This document shows, one piece after another, positions 1 to 9,348 of a stretch of 64,000 nucleotides of DNA. The number at the start of each line of letters is the position of its first letter. Position 1 is the first letter of the stretch. Made by a program: the position numbers and the translations under genes. The notes beneath the pieces are model-generated. The model saw nothing but the letters and a program-made list of their open reading frames with translations, was not told the DNA's origin and did not search any database. Origin of the DNA: Ectothiorhodospira sp. BSL-9 (GTDB lineage Bacteria > Pseudomonadota > Gammaproteobacteria > Ectothiorhodospirales > Ectothiorhodospiraceae). The DNA lies in contig NZ_CP011994.1 of the NCBI RefSeq assembly GCF_001632845.1, positions 2,118,001 to 2,182,000 on the forward strand, given 5' to 3'.

Positions 1-59
1 ACCACGAAGAAGGCCGCGCCAAGCGCAATCAGCACGATGGCAAGGAGCTCTAGCAACAT
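1..59 (-). CDS. mnhG: Na+/H+ antiporter subunit G, 5' end only
   Basis: The first 19 codons of a gene that runs off the left edge. The start encodes MLLELLAIVLIALGAAFFVV, a hydrophobic first membrane helix as expected for MnhG/MrpG. Its ATG overlaps the stop of the upstream mnhF by one base (TGATG), so the two are translationally coupled. A GGAGGG ribosome site lies just upstream inside mnhF. The call rests mainly on position after subunits E and F, because only a short piece is visible. Confidence 0.75.
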   Translation of the reverse strand, partial: MLLELLAIVLIALGAAFFV

Positions 60-316
60 CAGTGATCCCTCCTGGTGACGACCACGAAGCAGATCAACGT
101 GACTGCGGTGAGGACCGCGAAGACAAGTGCCACATCCAGCAGTGCAGGCATGTCCATCACCTGCGAAAGGATCAGCAGGGTCGCTACTGCGGCGGTGCCC
201 AGGAGCTGCGCAGCCAGCATGCGCTCCGCCGGTTGCGGGCCGCGCAGGACCCGGATGAGCCCCCCAAGGATCGAGGCAAGCAGTACCAGCAGGATGATTG
301 GAAGCGCGAACGTCAT
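59..316 (-). CDS. mnhF: Na+/H+ antiporter subunit F (MnhF/MrpF)
   Basis: An 85-residue protein with three predicted membrane helices (about residues 3-23, 34-54 and 59-79). It carries the LRGPQPAERMLA-type segment between helices 1 and 2 that is characteristic of the MrpF/PhaF family, and its length is normal. MrpF is one of the small membrane subunits of the multisubunit Mrp cation/proton antiporter, which exports Na+ in exchange for protons and supports pH and salt tolerance. Its start overlaps the end of mnhE by four bases and its stop overlaps mnhG. The order E-F-G with no A-D upstream suggests the rearranged Mrp operon type in which E, F and G come first and the large subunits follow, here off the left edge (inference). 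Confidence 0.93.
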   Translation of the reverse strand: MTFALPIILLVLLASILGGLIRVLRGPQPAERMLAAQLLGTAAVATLLILSQVMDMPALLDVALVFAVLTAVTLICFVVVTRRDH

Positions 317-1014
317 GCTGCGTCCCCCGTGGCGATCGCTTTGGGCGCCGCGACTGTGGGCAGCCCGAAGAGGGCAGCGATACGCGCCTCCAGCACCCGG
401 AGCTGCACCTCCACATCGGCGTCCGTGTCGAGCATGTGCACAACGAGCAGGTCACCATGGATGCCTGCCGTCAGGGTGCCCGGCAGCAGCGTGATGACGT
501 TGGCGAACAAAAGCCGCGGCGCGCCCTCCGGCAGCGTGGTGCGAAACACCCGGCAGCCGGGGGCCAGCGCCTGCCGCCAGGCGAGCGCCCGGCGGGCCAC
601 GTCGAGCGCGCCCATCACCAGGCGCAGCGCGAACCAGGGCCCAAAGCGCAGCGCCCCGGCAGGAGAGAGGCGCCAGCGCGGTGGGCTCGAGTAGAGGAAG
701 ATCAGCATCGTGCCGGCCAGGACGGCGGGGCCGCCCATCACCCAGCTCTCCGCCGCGCCTCCGGTGAGTACCACCCAAAGCCCCGTGAGAAGTGCCAGAC
801 CAAACCCGGCACGTGCCAGGGGGCCGCGGCGGGGAGGGTAGAGGTCCACTGCGCTACCGGAAAGGACGTTCTTCCGGGGTCGCTGTGCAGGAAGACCATG
901 GGTTGCCCGTTGACGATTCATGCCCAGAGGAACATGGGCAGGGATGCATGCTGGCTGGGCCAGGGGGGGCGCAGGCGCAGGCGCAGCTGGGCTGGAGCCA
1001 GGGCGTGGGGTCAT
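313..1014 (-). CDS. mnhE: Na+/H+ antiporter subunit E (MnhE/MrpE) with long N-terminal extension
   Basis: From about residue 65 onward this is a MnhE family protein: two hydrophobic segments, then a soluble C-terminal part ending in a conserved region around NVITLLPGTLTAGIHGDLL and VHMLD. The start at 1014 is chosen because GGAGA lies six bases upstream. An internal ATG at 921 has no visible ribosome site. With the early start, the first 45 or so residues form a Pro/Ala-rich, then basic tail that is unusual for the family, where about 160 residues is common. It is the first gene of an E-F-G string with four-base overlaps. The gene is divergent from the DUF1127-like gene across roughly 200 bp. 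Confidence 0.88.
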   Translation of the reverse strand: MTPRPGSSPAAPAPAPPLAQPACIPAHVPLGMNRQRATHGLPAQRPRKNVLSGSAVDLYPPRRGPLARAGFGLALLTGLWVVLTGGAAESWVMGGPAVLAGTMLIFLYSSPPRWRLSPAGALRFGPWFALRLVMGALDVARRALAWRQALAPGCRVFRTTLPEGAPRLLFANVITLLPGTLTAGIHGDLLVVHMLDTDADVEVQLRVLEARIAALFGLPTVAAPKAIATGDAA

Positions 1015-1215
1015 GTTGTTTCTCCGTTGGCAACCGGATCACACATCCGTTGCCGGTAACAACGCGCCAGGGGCTGGCTTCATCCCGGGAATCGAAACGG
1101 GCTGCGTCGCCGCCCGCTGCCGTCACCCGGAGTCATGCCGGGAATCACGTAATGCAAAGATGGGATTATCTGCCCGTCTGCGGCGTTTTTCGGGTAGTCG
1201 CACGAGCAGGAGGAC

Positions 1216-1518
1216 ATGACCACGATGCTGAATCATTTGCCCCACATGAAGACTTGCGCTGCGGTTCTGGGCCAGCTGTTTCATCGCCATGCTCAGGCCT
1301 GCGAGGCACGGCTGGAAGAGCGCGACATGACCGTCATCACCGCCACCCTGATGCGCCTGTCCGAGCGCCAGCTCAACCGGATCGGCATGAGCCGCCGTAC
1401 ACTGGCTCTTGATGTGGATGATCTGGCGACCCGCGCCGATCGGGAGCGCCAGATTTGCCGCGAGGTACTGGAGATCGTCAAATGCGGTGAATCGCGGCGG
1501 GCCATCGCCGACGATTGA
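1216..1518 (+). CDS. small DUF1127-like protein
   Basis: A 100-residue basic protein. The central segment LSERQLNRIGMSRRTL resembles the DUF1127 (YjiS-like) core, in which a short helix LSDRELxDIGLSR is conserved. The rest is not recognisable. The start is well supported by AGGAGG five bases upstream. DUF1127 proteins are small Arg-rich proteins, some of which act in phosphate or carbon metabolism through RNA or protein contacts; the role here is unknown. A strong hairpin follows at once, so it is probably a single-gene transcript. Confidence 0.6.
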   Translation: MTTMLNHLPHMKTCAAVLGQLFHRHAQACEARLEERDMTVITATLMRLSERQLNRIGMSRRTLALDVDDLATRADRERQICREVLEIVKCGESRRAIADD

Positions 1519-1520
1519 GA

Positions 1521-1560
1521 TGCCCCCGGGCATGGGTCCCCGGGCATGGGCCCGGGGGCA
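1521..1560. terminator. GC-rich inverted repeat between convergent genes
   Basis: TGCCCCCGGG and CCCGGGGGCA form a perfect 10-bp stem enclosing a 20-base loop that is itself made of repeated CCCCGGGCATGGG units. It sits between the stops of the DUF1127-like gene and the DUF2333 gene, where a shared bidirectional terminator is expected. There is no clear T-run on either side, so the terminator role is inferred from position. Confidence 0.5.
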
Positions 1561-1584
1561 TTCGGCCGCGTGCGCGCAAAGGCG

Positions 1585-2583
1585 TCAGCGGGTGGCGCGA
1601 ACCACTCGGCTGATCTCGTCGAGCTGGAGGACCGCACGCTTGAGGTAGAAGCCTTGCAGCTGCAGATGATTGGCAACGAAGCTGTTGGCCCCACTGCCGT
1701 TGAGCACCACCCGCGGTTCGAGTTGCGAGGCTCGGCGCAGGCTTTCGATGGCCTGTGCCCATACCCTCTCGAGCCCATGGGCGGCGATCACGCTCTGATA
1801 GTCCTCGCCCAGTTCGCGCAGCAGCAGGTAGAACGCATAGCTCATGCCCTTGTTGAAGTAGAGCATGCGGTTTGATGTGAAATTGATGATGAATGGGTCA
1901 GTCTCCACAAGCGCGTCCAGCCGCGCGGCGCGCGAGCCGAGGTCGGTGGCGATGCGGTCGACGGTCATCACCAGGGCATCGCTACGCGTCTCAAAGACTG
2001 CCTCCCCGCGCGCCACGCGCTGGTTGTAGTTGATCAGGGCGGCGTGCGCGGCCCTGTATTGCGCATCGGCCGGCTGGACGGGCAGAAGCGACCGGTTGAG
2101 GTCGAAAAGCCAGACATCGGGCGGGAACTGCAAAAGTCCTGCTGCCCGCTCAAGATCATCGTCGATCGCCCCTGAGCCCCGCAGTCGCCCGATTTGGGTT
2201 TCCATTTCAAGGGTGAAGCGGCCCACCCCCCGCATCATCCCACTCTGGAAGCTGGGCATGTTCACGTGAAAGGCCGTGGGGTAGAAGAACGGGTCGTTGG
2301 GGCTCCAGCGATGGCTGATGGTCTCGCGCTCGATCAGGGCGGCAGCCATGTCCACCGCACGGCTTCCCCCCTCTATGGGTGTGAGTGGCTTGAAGTTCGG
2401 ATCGGCATCAATCCGGTTCATCATGCTGCCTGCCACCCCGAAATAGAGCCCGAAAGCAATCGTCAGCATGAGGGTGCTGCGCTTGACCACGGTGGTCAGG
2501 CGGGCGCCGAATATGCGTGCGCGCAGGGAGACCTTGGGGCGCCGCATGGTCTTTTGCTCTTGGGGGATCAGATCGTAGTACAT
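1585..2583 (-). CDS. DUF2333 family protein
   Basis: A 332-residue protein with one membrane helix near the N-terminus (about residues 35-55) and a large soluble domain presumed to face the periplasm. The overall pattern, including the WSPNDPFFYP segment and the C-terminal DEISRVVRATR helix, matches the uncharacterised proteobacterial DUF2333 family. AGGAG lies upstream of the ATG. The gene is divergent from the ECF sigma factor, and the 200-bp gap may hold a promoter for either. Function is unknown. The neighbouring sigma/anti-sigma pair suggests, but does not show, an envelope stress link. Confidence 0.8.
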   Translation of the reverse strand: MYYDLIPQEQKTMRRPKVSLRARIFGARLTTVVKRSTLMLTIAFGLYFGVAGSMMNRIDADPNFKPLTPIEGGSRAVDMAAALIERETISHRWSPNDPFFYPTAFHVNMPSFQSGMMRGVGRFTLEMETQIGRLRGSGAIDDDLERAAGLLQFPPDVWLFDLNRSLLPVQPADAQYRAAHAALINYNQRVARGEAVFETRSDALVMTVDRIATDLGSRAARLDALVETDPFIINFTSNRMLYFNKGMSYAFYLLLRELGEDYQSVIAAHGLERVWAQAIESLRRASQLEPRVVLNGSGANSFVANHLQLQGFYLKRAVLQLDEISRVVRATR

Positions 2584-2675
2584 GACGGCTCCTGTCCGAT
2601 GAGGCTGTTCTAAAGAACGCCCAGATACCCCGGTTTAATCCCGCTCAGCTCCCCGCGAAAAAAATTCGTCCAAGT

Positions 2676-2701
2676 GGGATGAAACCTGCCCGGAAAGCGT
2701 T
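2676..2701 (+). promoter_or_regulatory. possible ECF-type self promoter
   Basis: GGGAT at 2676-2680 and CGTT at 2698-2701 resemble the GGAAC / CGTT elements used by ECF group 26 and EcfG-like sigma factors, with near-standard spacing. It lies about 85 bp upstream of the ECF sigma gene, where autoregulation would be expected. The -35 element deviates at two bases, so this is a weak prediction. Confidence 0.25.
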
Positions 2702-2783
2702 TAATCCGGAAGACGCTGACGCAACAACGGACAGAGGACGGCCACATGACGACGAAGCCATGCCTTGGGAGGGGAGTTCCGCC

Positions 2784-3302
2784 ATGAGCCTGAAGAGCGA
2801 GCTTCACACACATATCCAGAGCCTGCGCCGTTACGCGCTGGTGCTGACCCGCAACCGCGACGCGGCGGAGGACCTGGTGCAGGAGACGTTGACCAAGGCC
2901 ATTGCCCGGGCAGAGACATGGCAGCCCGGTACCGCGCTGCGGCCCTGGCTTTTCCGGATCCTGCACAACACCCATGTCAGCGACATCCGTCGCCGGCAAG
3001 TGCGCGAGGTCGCTGCCCCCGACCTGCCTGAGCCGATCTCCCCTGAGTCACAGCAGCACCATGCCGAGTTGCGCCAGGTGCTTGCGGCGCTCGACAGGCT
3101 GCCCGAGGCGCAGCGAGCGCCGATTGTTCTCGTGGCGCTTGAGGGAATGAGCTACAAGGAGGCCGCGTGCAGTCTCGATGTACCGTTGGGCACCTTCATG
3201 TCGCGGCTCGGTCGCGGACGCGAGGCCCTGCGCAAACTCATGGACGAGCCCCAACCCAGGAATGACAGCGTTTTTGCCGTAGGAGGCCGTCATGCAACGT
3301 AG
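2784..3302 (+). CDS. ECF RNA polymerase sigma factor
   Basis: A 172-residue ECF sigma-70 family protein. Region 2 spans about residues 5-75 (YALVLTRNRDAAEDLVQETL, then RPWLFRILHNTHVSDIRRR). Region 4 spans about residues 105-160 (LDRLPEAQRAPIVLVALEGM, then YKEAACSLDVPLGTFMSRLGRGREAL, a helix-turn-helix that reads the -35 element). The start is set at the ATG preceded by GGGAGGGGAG; the frame is open further upstream but unlikely to be used. The gene overlaps its anti-sigma partner by 11 bases. The sequence has the look of ECF group 26-like factors, but the exact group cannot be fixed by eye. Confidence 0.93.
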   Translation: MSLKSELHTHIQSLRRYALVLTRNRDAAEDLVQETLTKAIARAETWQPGTALRPWLFRILHNTHVSDIRRRQVREVAAPDLPEPISPESQQHHAELRQVLAALDRLPEAQRAPIVLVALEGMSYKEAACSLDVPLGTFMSRLGRGREALRKLMDEPQPRNDSVFAVGGRHAT

Positions 3303-4092
3303 CGACGACAATCTTCCCGAACACGTTCACGATCCCGAGTTGCAGGCCTATCTGGATGGTCGCCTTTCACCAGAGGCCGCTGCGGAAGTAGAAGCCCGGC
3401 TGGCCGGCGACGATACTGTTTCCGCCGCTGCGTCAAAGTGGCATCGTCAACGCGAGCTGATTCGGGAAGCGGCCCAGGTGCTGGACACTGGCGAATCGAA
3501 CCTGCGTACGGCCGCACTCGAGCGCGACCTCGCATACAGACTCATGAAGCGCCAGCGGCGCGCACGTTTCGTTTCGCCGAGGCTGGGCCAGTTCGCCGCC
3601 TCGGTGGCCATCTTCGTCCTGGGCTGGGGGGCGCATATGGGCTATGAGCGGTTGGGCGCGCCCGACCACCCGGATTATGTCGCCGAGGCGCTCTCGGCGC
3701 ACCAGGTGTTTGCCCATGATGACCTGTATCCGGTGGAGTTTCGTGCCGACGAGATCGAACAGGCGGTCAGCTGGCTGTCGGCGCAGATGGAGCGCAAGGT
3801 CGATAGCCCCAAGCTGGATAACCTGGGTCTTGAGGTAGTGGGCGCGCGGCTCCTGGGAACACAAAACGGGCCGAGTGGGCTGTTCATCTACGAGAATGCT
3901 GAAGGCCAGCGCCTCTCGGTGCTCATTTCCCCGCACGAGGAGGGCACGCCCGAAATCTCGCTGCGCGTGTCCCGCCAGGGAGAGCAGACGGTCGCCTACT
4001 GGAGCGACGAGGCGATCGACTACGCTGTGCTCGGTGGCCACGACCGGGCCATGCTCACACAGGTCGCCGCTGCGGTGTCGATGAGCCGATGA
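3292..4092 (+). CDS. membrane anti-sigma factor
   Basis: A 266-residue protein. The cytoplasmic N-terminal part (residues 1-95) carries an LQAYLDGRLSPEAAAEVEARL motif shared by many anti-sigma factors. One membrane helix lies at about residues 97-115, followed by a periplasmic C-terminal domain. There is no HxxxCxxC zinc motif, so it is not a ZAS-type redox sensor; release of the sigma factor by proteolysis or another envelope signal is more likely (inference). The 11-base overlap with the ECF gene indicates coupled synthesis. No cognate target gene is obvious nearby apart from the divergent DUF2333 gene. Confidence 0.85.
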   Translation: MQRSDDNLPEHVHDPELQAYLDGRLSPEAAAEVEARLAGDDTVSAAASKWHRQRELIREAAQVLDTGESNLRTAALERDLAYRLMKRQRRARFVSPRLGQFAASVAIFVLGWGAHMGYERLGAPDHPDYVAEALSAHQVFAHDDLYPVEFRADEIEQAVSWLSAQMERKVDSPKLDNLGLEVVGARLLGTQNGPSGLFIYENAEGQRLSVLISPHEEGTPEISLRVSRQGEQTVAYWSDEAIDYAVLGGHDRAMLTQVAAAVSMSR

Positions 4093-4139
4093 TGCGTTCC
4101 CATGCCCAGCCTGGTTCGCGGGACTCATGGACCATGGCG

Positions 4140-5426
4140 CTATGGTTTGTTTTCCAGATCCAGCTCAGGTTGCAGTTCGGTGCGCGGATCCAGTTCGGCC
4201 GCCACCACCGAGGTGCGGGTAACCGGTAAAAAATCGGCCTTCTCTTCGCGGGCCACCGGTGGTTCCCGGAGTATCCGCCAGAGGGCGAACAGGGACAGCA
4301 GCAGGATGATGGCGCCGAATAGCAGGGGCAGTACGCTGATGGAAGCGACACTGACGGCGATCCCGGCCATGAGCGGACCCATGGTGGCCCCAATGCCGTT
4401 GATCAGGAGCAGTCCCCGGGTGCCTTCCAGTACTTCCGTGACATCCAATCTGTCATGGGTATGGGCTACCGCCAGGGCATAGAGGCTGAAGGCAAAGCCA
4501 CCATAGAACAGGGCAGCCACCAACAGCATCGTCAATTGATCATCCACGGTCAGAAAGATGGCCAGGGCCGCCACGGCTGCACCAGCGCAGGTAAACACCA
4601 GCACCCAACGCCGGTCTCGATGGTCGGAGAAGAAGCCGATGGGCCACTGCAGCAGCGCGCCGCCCAGGATGACGGCGCTCACGAAGGTGGCCACCCCGAG
4701 GGGGGCGATACCGGACTGCTGGGCATAGATGGCCCCGAATCCCCAGAACCCGCCCGAAGCGATCCCGGACACCAGGGCTCCGATCACGCCGACCGGCGTC
4801 CTGTCGTAGAGCACCCTCAGCGACAGGGCCTGAGCCTTGATGGGCGCAGGCTGCAGGGCCGGGGTCAGGGCGATGGGGATCAACCCCAGGGAGAACAGGA
4901 TGGCCACCAGTGCATAGCTGGCCAACTGCCCCGGTCCGTAAATCAGTACCAGGAACTGCCCCACTCCCAGCATGACCAGGCATATCATCATATAGAAGGC
5001 AAAGATCTGGCCCCGATTATGCCGTGCCCGCTCGTTGAGCCAACTTTCGATGACCATGTACAGCCCCACTACCGAAATGCCGTTGAATATGCGCAATACC
5101 CACCATATCCAGGGATCGAAGATCAGGCCGTGGAGCAGGGCGGCAATGGCTGATACGGCAGCCAGTGCCCCGAAGGCGCGGATGTGTCCAACACGGCGGA
5201 TCAGGCCAGGACATAGAAACGAGCCGATGATGAAGCCCATGAAGAAGCCGGACATGATCAGGCCGATCAGCCAGCTGGGTAGCCCTTCCTGGGCCGCACT
5301 CAGTCCCAGCAGGGTGCCTAGCATGCCGGAGCCGCAGAGCAGGATGCCCATGCCAAGAAGCAGGGTGGAGACGGATTTGAGGGTCGGAAACACGGGGGCT
5401 GCGTCGATGAGGTATCGGACCCGCAT
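4140..5426 (-). CDS. MFS transporter, YcaD-like
   Basis: A 428-residue major facilitator superfamily protein with 12 predicted membrane helices. Helix 1 includes LLLGMGILLCGSGMLGTLLG. The region after helix 5 reads VIESWLNERARHNRGQIFAF, which resembles E. coli YcaD and its relatives. The substrate is unknown. The start is set at the ATG at 5426. The open frame extends about 30 codons upstream, but that upstream stretch has a diverged second copy at 16631-16710 that is not coding, so it is treated as leader DNA. The gene is convergent with the anti-sigma gene and divergent from the oxoprolinase gene. Confidence 0.88.
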   Translation of the reverse strand: MRVRYLIDAAPVFPTLKSVSTLLLGMGILLCGSGMLGTLLGLSAAQEGLPSWLIGLIMSGFFMGFIIGSFLCPGLIRRVGHIRAFGALAAVSAIAALLHGLIFDPWIWWVLRIFNGISVVGLYMVIESWLNERARHNRGQIFAFYMMICLVMLGVGQFLVLIYGPGQLASYALVAILFSLGLIPIALTPALQPAPIKAQALSLRVLYDRTPVGVIGALVSGIASGGFWGFGAIYAQQSGIAPLGVATFVSAVILGGALLQWPIGFFSDHRDRRWVLVFTCAGAAVAALAIFLTVDDQLTMLLVAALFYGGFAFSLYALAVAHTHDRLDVTEVLEGTRGLLLINGIGATMGPLMAGIAVSVASISVLPLLFGAIILLLSLFALWRILREPPVAREEKADFLPVTRTSVVAAELDPRTELQPELDLENKP

Positions 5427-5442
5427 CCTACCGTTTCCATCG

Positions 5443-5520
5443 ACGTAGTGGGGCGCCACAATACCCTGGAGATGTGGACAGCCCAGGCCGCCCTTTGGCC
5501 TGCCGGTTTCGATCACGACG
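5443..5520. repeat. duplicated leader segment, copy 1
   Basis: This stretch upstream of the MFS gene is repeated at 16631-16710 in the same orientation. Shared landmarks are GTGGGGCGC, AATACCCTGGAGATG, GCCCAGG, CCCTTTGGCC and ATCACG in the same order with similar spacing. It appears to be one half of a duplicated intergenic region whose other half is the oxoprolinase 5' end. Confidence 0.75.
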
Positions 5521-5633
5521 CAGGACTGCCTGCTTTGCAGTGACGGCGATCATCCCGACGAGTGCGTCATCCCAGCGGCTACAAGCCGGAGGAGTAGTAC
5601 AATCCTGGTTGTTCGAGGCACTGGGGAATCATC

Positions 5634-8600
5634 ATGCAGCATCGGCAGGCAGACCGCTGGCAGTTCTGGATCGATCGGGGCGGCACGTTCACCGATGTGA
5701 TCGGCCGCAGGCCGGACGGCACCATGGTCATGCACAAGGTGCTTTCCGAGCACCCGGAGCGCTACCGTGATGCGGCCCTGCAGGGTATCCGCGATCTGCT
5801 GGGCCTGAAGCCGGACGACGCCATTGTGCCGGAGCGGCTGGAGTCGGTGAAGATGGGTACCACCGTGGCCACCAACGCCTTGCTGGAGCGCAAGGGCGAG
5901 CCCACGGTGTTCGTCACCACCCGGGGGTTTGCCGATGCGCTGCGCATTGGCTATCAGAACCGGCCGGACATCTTCGCCCTGGACATCCGGCTGCCCGAGC
6001 AGCTCTACCGGCGGGTGGTGGAAGTGGACGAGCGCATCGCCGCCGACGGCACGGTGCTCGCCACACCCGATCTGCAGCAGGTGCGCACTGCCCTGAAAGA
6101 GGCGCGGGCCGCTGGCTGTACCGCCTGTGCCATCGCCTTCATGCACGGCTACCGCTACACCGCCCATGAGGAACAGGTGGCCGCCATCGCCCGCGAATCC
6201 GGTTTTGAGCAGGTCAGCGTATCCCACCGGGTGAGCCCGCTCATGAACCTGGTGGGCCGGGGGGATACCACGGTGGTGGACGCGTACCTCTCGCCCATGC
6301 TCAAGCGCTATGCCGAGCAGGTGGCTTCGGAGCTGGGCGGCACCCGTCTGATGTTCATGAAAAGCGACGGCGGGCTCACCGATGCCCGCTGGTTTGAAGG
6401 CAAGGACGCCATTCTCTCGGGGCCGGCCGGCGGCATTGTCGGCTGCGTGCGCACCGCGATGATGGCGGGTTTCGAGCAGGTCATCGGCTTCGACATGGGC
6501 GGCACATCCACGGACGTGGCCCATTACAACGGGGAGTTCGAGCGCAGCTTCGAGACCGTGATCGGCGGAGTGCGCATGCGTGTGCCCATGATGCGCATCC
6601 ACACCGTGGCCGCCGGCGGTGGCTCGTGCCTCGGGTTCGACGGCAGCCGCTACCGGGTCGGCCCGGACTCCGCCGGGGCGGACCCGGGGCCGGCCTGCTA
6701 CCGCCGTGGCGGCCCGCTCACCGTGACTGACTGCAACGTCATGCTGGGGCGCCTGCAGCCGGCGTTCTTCCCGCGGGTGTTTGGCCCCGATGGCGACGAA
6801 CCCCTGGATGCCCAGGTTACCCGCGAGGCTTTCCGTGAGCTCGCCGAGCGGATCCACCAGGAGACCGGCGACACGCGCAGCCCGGAGGCGGTGGCCGAGG
6901 GCTACTTGCGCATTGCCGTTGAGAATATGGCCAATGCCATCAAGCAGATCTCGGTGCAGCGGGGGCACGACGTCACCGGCTACACCCTGAACTGCTTCGG
7001 CGGGGCCGGCGGCCAGCATGCCTGCCGGGTCGCCGAGGCCCTGGGCATGGCGCGGGTGCTGATTCATCCCTTCGCCGGGGTGCTGTCCGCCTATGGCATG
7101 GGCCTGGCGGATCTCACCACCCTGCGGGAACTGGCGGTGGACGAGCCGCTGCAGGCCGACACCCTGCAGCGGCTGGCGCCGCGCCTGGAACAGGCCGAGA
7201 GCGCAGGCCGGGAGGAGCTCCTGGCCCAGGGCGCCCCCGCTGATGGCCTGCGTGTCGTGCACAAGCTGCAGTTACGCTACGAGGGTACCGACACCGCGCT
7301 GCTGGTGGATCACGGTGATGCGGACAAGGTTCGGGCAGATTTCGAGACCCTGCATCGCATCCGCTTCGGTTTCACCATGCCGGACAAGCGGGTGTTGATC
7401 GCCGCTGCGGTGATCGAGGTGATTGGCGGCGATGGCACGCTCAGCAGCGAGCCCGAGCAGTCGCCGCGTGGTGCAGGTGACAGCCTGGAGACCCTGGGGC
7501 ACGTGGAGGCCTGGATGGAGGGCGCCTGGCGCACCGTGCCCGTGTACGACCGCGAGACCCTGGCCCCTGCGGACCGCATCGACGGCCCGGCCATCATCCG
7601 CGATCCGGTGTCCACCATTGTCGTGGAGCCTGACTGGTCCCTGCGCGTGAACCCCTATGGCCACCTGTTGCTGGACCGGCAGGCCGCGACGGCGGTGGCC
7701 AGCGTGGGCACCGAGGCGGATCCGGTGATGCTGGAGGTCTTCAACAACCTGTTCATGAGTGTGGCCGAGCAGATGGGCGTGACGCTGCAGAACACCGCCC
7801 AGTCCGCCAACATCAAGGAGCGGCTGGATTTCTCCTGCGCCGTGTTCGACGCCGAGGGCGGCCTGGTGGCCAATGCCCCCCACGTGCCAGTACACCTGGG
7901 TTCCATGGGCGAGAGTGTGCGCTCCATTATCACGGCCCGCCAGGGCACGATGCAGCCTGGCGATGTGTTCATGCTCAACGACCCTTACCAGGGCGGCACC
8001 CACCTGCCGGACATCACGGTGGTGACGCCGGTGTTCGATGATGCCGGCGGCGAGATCATCTTCCATGTGGCCAGCCGTGCCCACCATGCCGACGTGGGCG
8101 GTCTCACCCCGGGGTCCATGCCGCCCCACAGTCGCCATATCGACGAAGAAGGCGTGCTCATCACCAACGTGCAGGTGCTCGACGCCGGAGAGTTGCGGGA
8201 ACAGGCCCTGCGTGATCTCTTCGGCGGCGGCCCGCATCCGGCCCGTAACATCGAGCAGAATCTGAGTGACCTGCGCGCCCAGATCGCCGCCAACAACTGC
8301 GGCGTCAACGAACTGCACCGGCTGGTCGGCCAGTACGGCCTGGATGTGGTGCACGCCTACATGGCCCATGTCCAGGCCAACGCCGCCGAGCAGGTGCGCC
8401 GGGTGCTGGACGTGCTCGGCGACGGCACCTGGGAGAAGCGCCTGGACAGCGGCGCCGTGGTGCGGGTGGCCATCCGCGTGGACCGCGAGGCCCGCTCGGC
8501 GGTGGTGGACTTCAGCGGCTCAAGCCCCCAGCAGGACAGCAACTTCAACGCCCCCCGCGCGGTGACCCGGGCGGCGGTATTGTACGTGCTGCGCACCCTG

Positions 8601-9281
8601 GTCCAGGACAACATCCCGCTGAACGACGGCTGTCTGGAGCCCATCGAGCTGGTGATTCCGGAGGGCTCCATGCTGAGTCCGCGCCATCCCGCTGCGGTGG
8701 TGGCCGGCAATGTGGAGGTGAGTCAGGTGGTGACCGACGCGTTGTATGCGGCCCTGGGGGTGATGGCCAACAGCCAGGGCACCATGAATAACGTCACCTT
8801 CGGCAACCAGGCCCACCAGCACTATGAGACCCTGTGCGGCGGTGCCGGGGCCGGTGACGGCTTCCATGGCGCCAGTGCCGTGCACGTGCACATGACCAAT
8901 AGCCGCCTCACCGATCCGGAGGTGCTGGAGACCCGCTTCCCGGTGCGGCTGGACGGCTTCGCCGTGCGTCACGACTCCGGTGGTGACGGGCAGTGGCGGG
9001 GCGGCGACGGCGTTGAGCGCCGTCTGCGCTTCCTGGAGCCCATGACGGTGGCGGTGCTGGCCAACAGCCGAACGCAAGCGCCGGCGGGGATTCAAGGCGG
9101 CAGTGACGGGGCCTGCGGCGAGCAGTTTGTCCTGCGCGCCAGCGGCAGCCGCGAAGACCTCGGCGGCACGGACCTGGCCGAGATGAGTACCGATGACGTG
9201 TTCGTGATCCGCACCCCTGGCGGCGGCGGATATGGCGCCGGGCAGGTGCGATGCAAGCCGCTCCATAAGCGCACGATATGA
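5634..9281 (+). CDS. ATP-dependent 5-oxoprolinase, fused HyuA/HyuB type
   Basis: A 1215-residue protein of the oxoprolinase/hydantoinase family, as long as the eukaryotic OPLAH fusion. The HyuA-like half (about residues 8-690) starts with [19 protein letters not shown] and has [16 protein letters not shown] and the nucleotide-site motifs [12 protein letters not shown] and GGGS. The HyuB-like half (about 705-1205) includes [15 protein letters not shown] and HHADVGG and ends with TPGGGGYG. The known reaction is ATP-driven hydrolysis of 5-oxo-L-proline to glutamate, a step in glutathione turnover. Some family members act on hydantoins or acetone, so the substrate is assigned with moderate confidence. 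It stands alone, divergent from the MFS gene and convergent with the cyclase gene. A broken copy of its 5' end lies at 15620-15886. Confidence 0.9.
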   Translation: MQHRQADRWQFWIDRGGTFTDVIGRRPDGTMVMHKVLSEHPERYRDAALQGIRDLLGLKPDDAIVPERLESVKMGTTVATNALLERKGEPTVFVTTRGFADALRIGYQNRPDIFALDIRLPEQLYRRVVEVDERIAADGTVLATPDLQQVRTALKEARAAGCTACAIAFMHGYRYTAHEEQVAAIARESGFEQVSVSHRVSPLMNLVGRGDTTVVDAYLSPMLKRYAEQVASELGGTRLMFMKSDGGLTDARWFEGKDAILSGPAGGIVGCVRTAMMAGFEQVIGFDMGGTSTDVAHYNGEFERSFETVIGGVRMRVPMMRIHTVAAGGGSCLGFDGSRYRVGPDSAGADPGPACYRRGGPLTVTDCNVMLGRLQPAFFPRVFGPDGDEPLDAQVTREAFRELAERIHQETGDTRSPEAVAEGYLRIAVENMANAIKQISVQRGHDVTGYTLNCFGGAGGQHACRVAEALGMARVLIHPFAGVLSAYGMGLADLTTLRELAVDEPLQADTLQRLAPRLEQAESAGREELLAQGAPADGLRVVHKLQLRYEGTDTALLVDHGDADKVRADFETLHRIRFGFTMPDKRVLIAAAVIEVIGGDGTLSSEPEQSPRGAGDSLETLGHVEAWMEGAWRTVPVYDRETLAPADRIDGPAIIRDPVSTIVVEPDWSLRVNPYGHLLLDRQAATAVASVGTEADPVMLEVFNNLFMSVAEQMGVTLQNTAQSANIKERLDFSCAVFDAEGGLVANAPHVPVHLGSMGESVRSIITARQGTMQPGDVFMLNDPYQGGTHLPDITVVTPVFDDAGGEIIFHVASRAHHADVGGLTPGSMPPHSRHIDEEGVLITNVQVLDAGELREQALRDLFGGGPHPARNIEQNLSDLRAQIAANNCGVNELHRLVGQYGLDVVHAYMAHVQANAAEQVRRVLDVLGDGTWEKRLDSGAVVRVAIRVDREARSAVVDFSGSSPQQDSNFNAPRAVTRAAVLYVLRTLVQDNIPLNDGCLEPIELVIPEGSMLSPRHPAAVVAGNVEVSQVVTDALYAALGVMANSQGTMNNVTFGNQAHQHYETLCGGAGAGDGFHGASAVHVHMTNSRLTDPEVLETRFPVRLDGFAVRHDSGGDGQWRGGDGVERRLRFLEPMTVAVLANSRTQAPAGIQGGSDGACGEQFVLRASGSREDLGGTDLAEMSTDDVFVIRTPGGGGYGAGQVRCKPLHKRTI

Positions 9282-9348
9282 TGGATTTTTGGGAAATGCG
9301 GGAAACAGGAGGCGAGCGCTGCATGGCCCATCAGCTTTCGACTAAATC

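Noticed and set aside
62-694. Long plus-strand open frame opposite the mnhE-F genes
   Set aside because: High-GC shadow of the antisense Mrp genes, with no family resemblance and no ribosome site.
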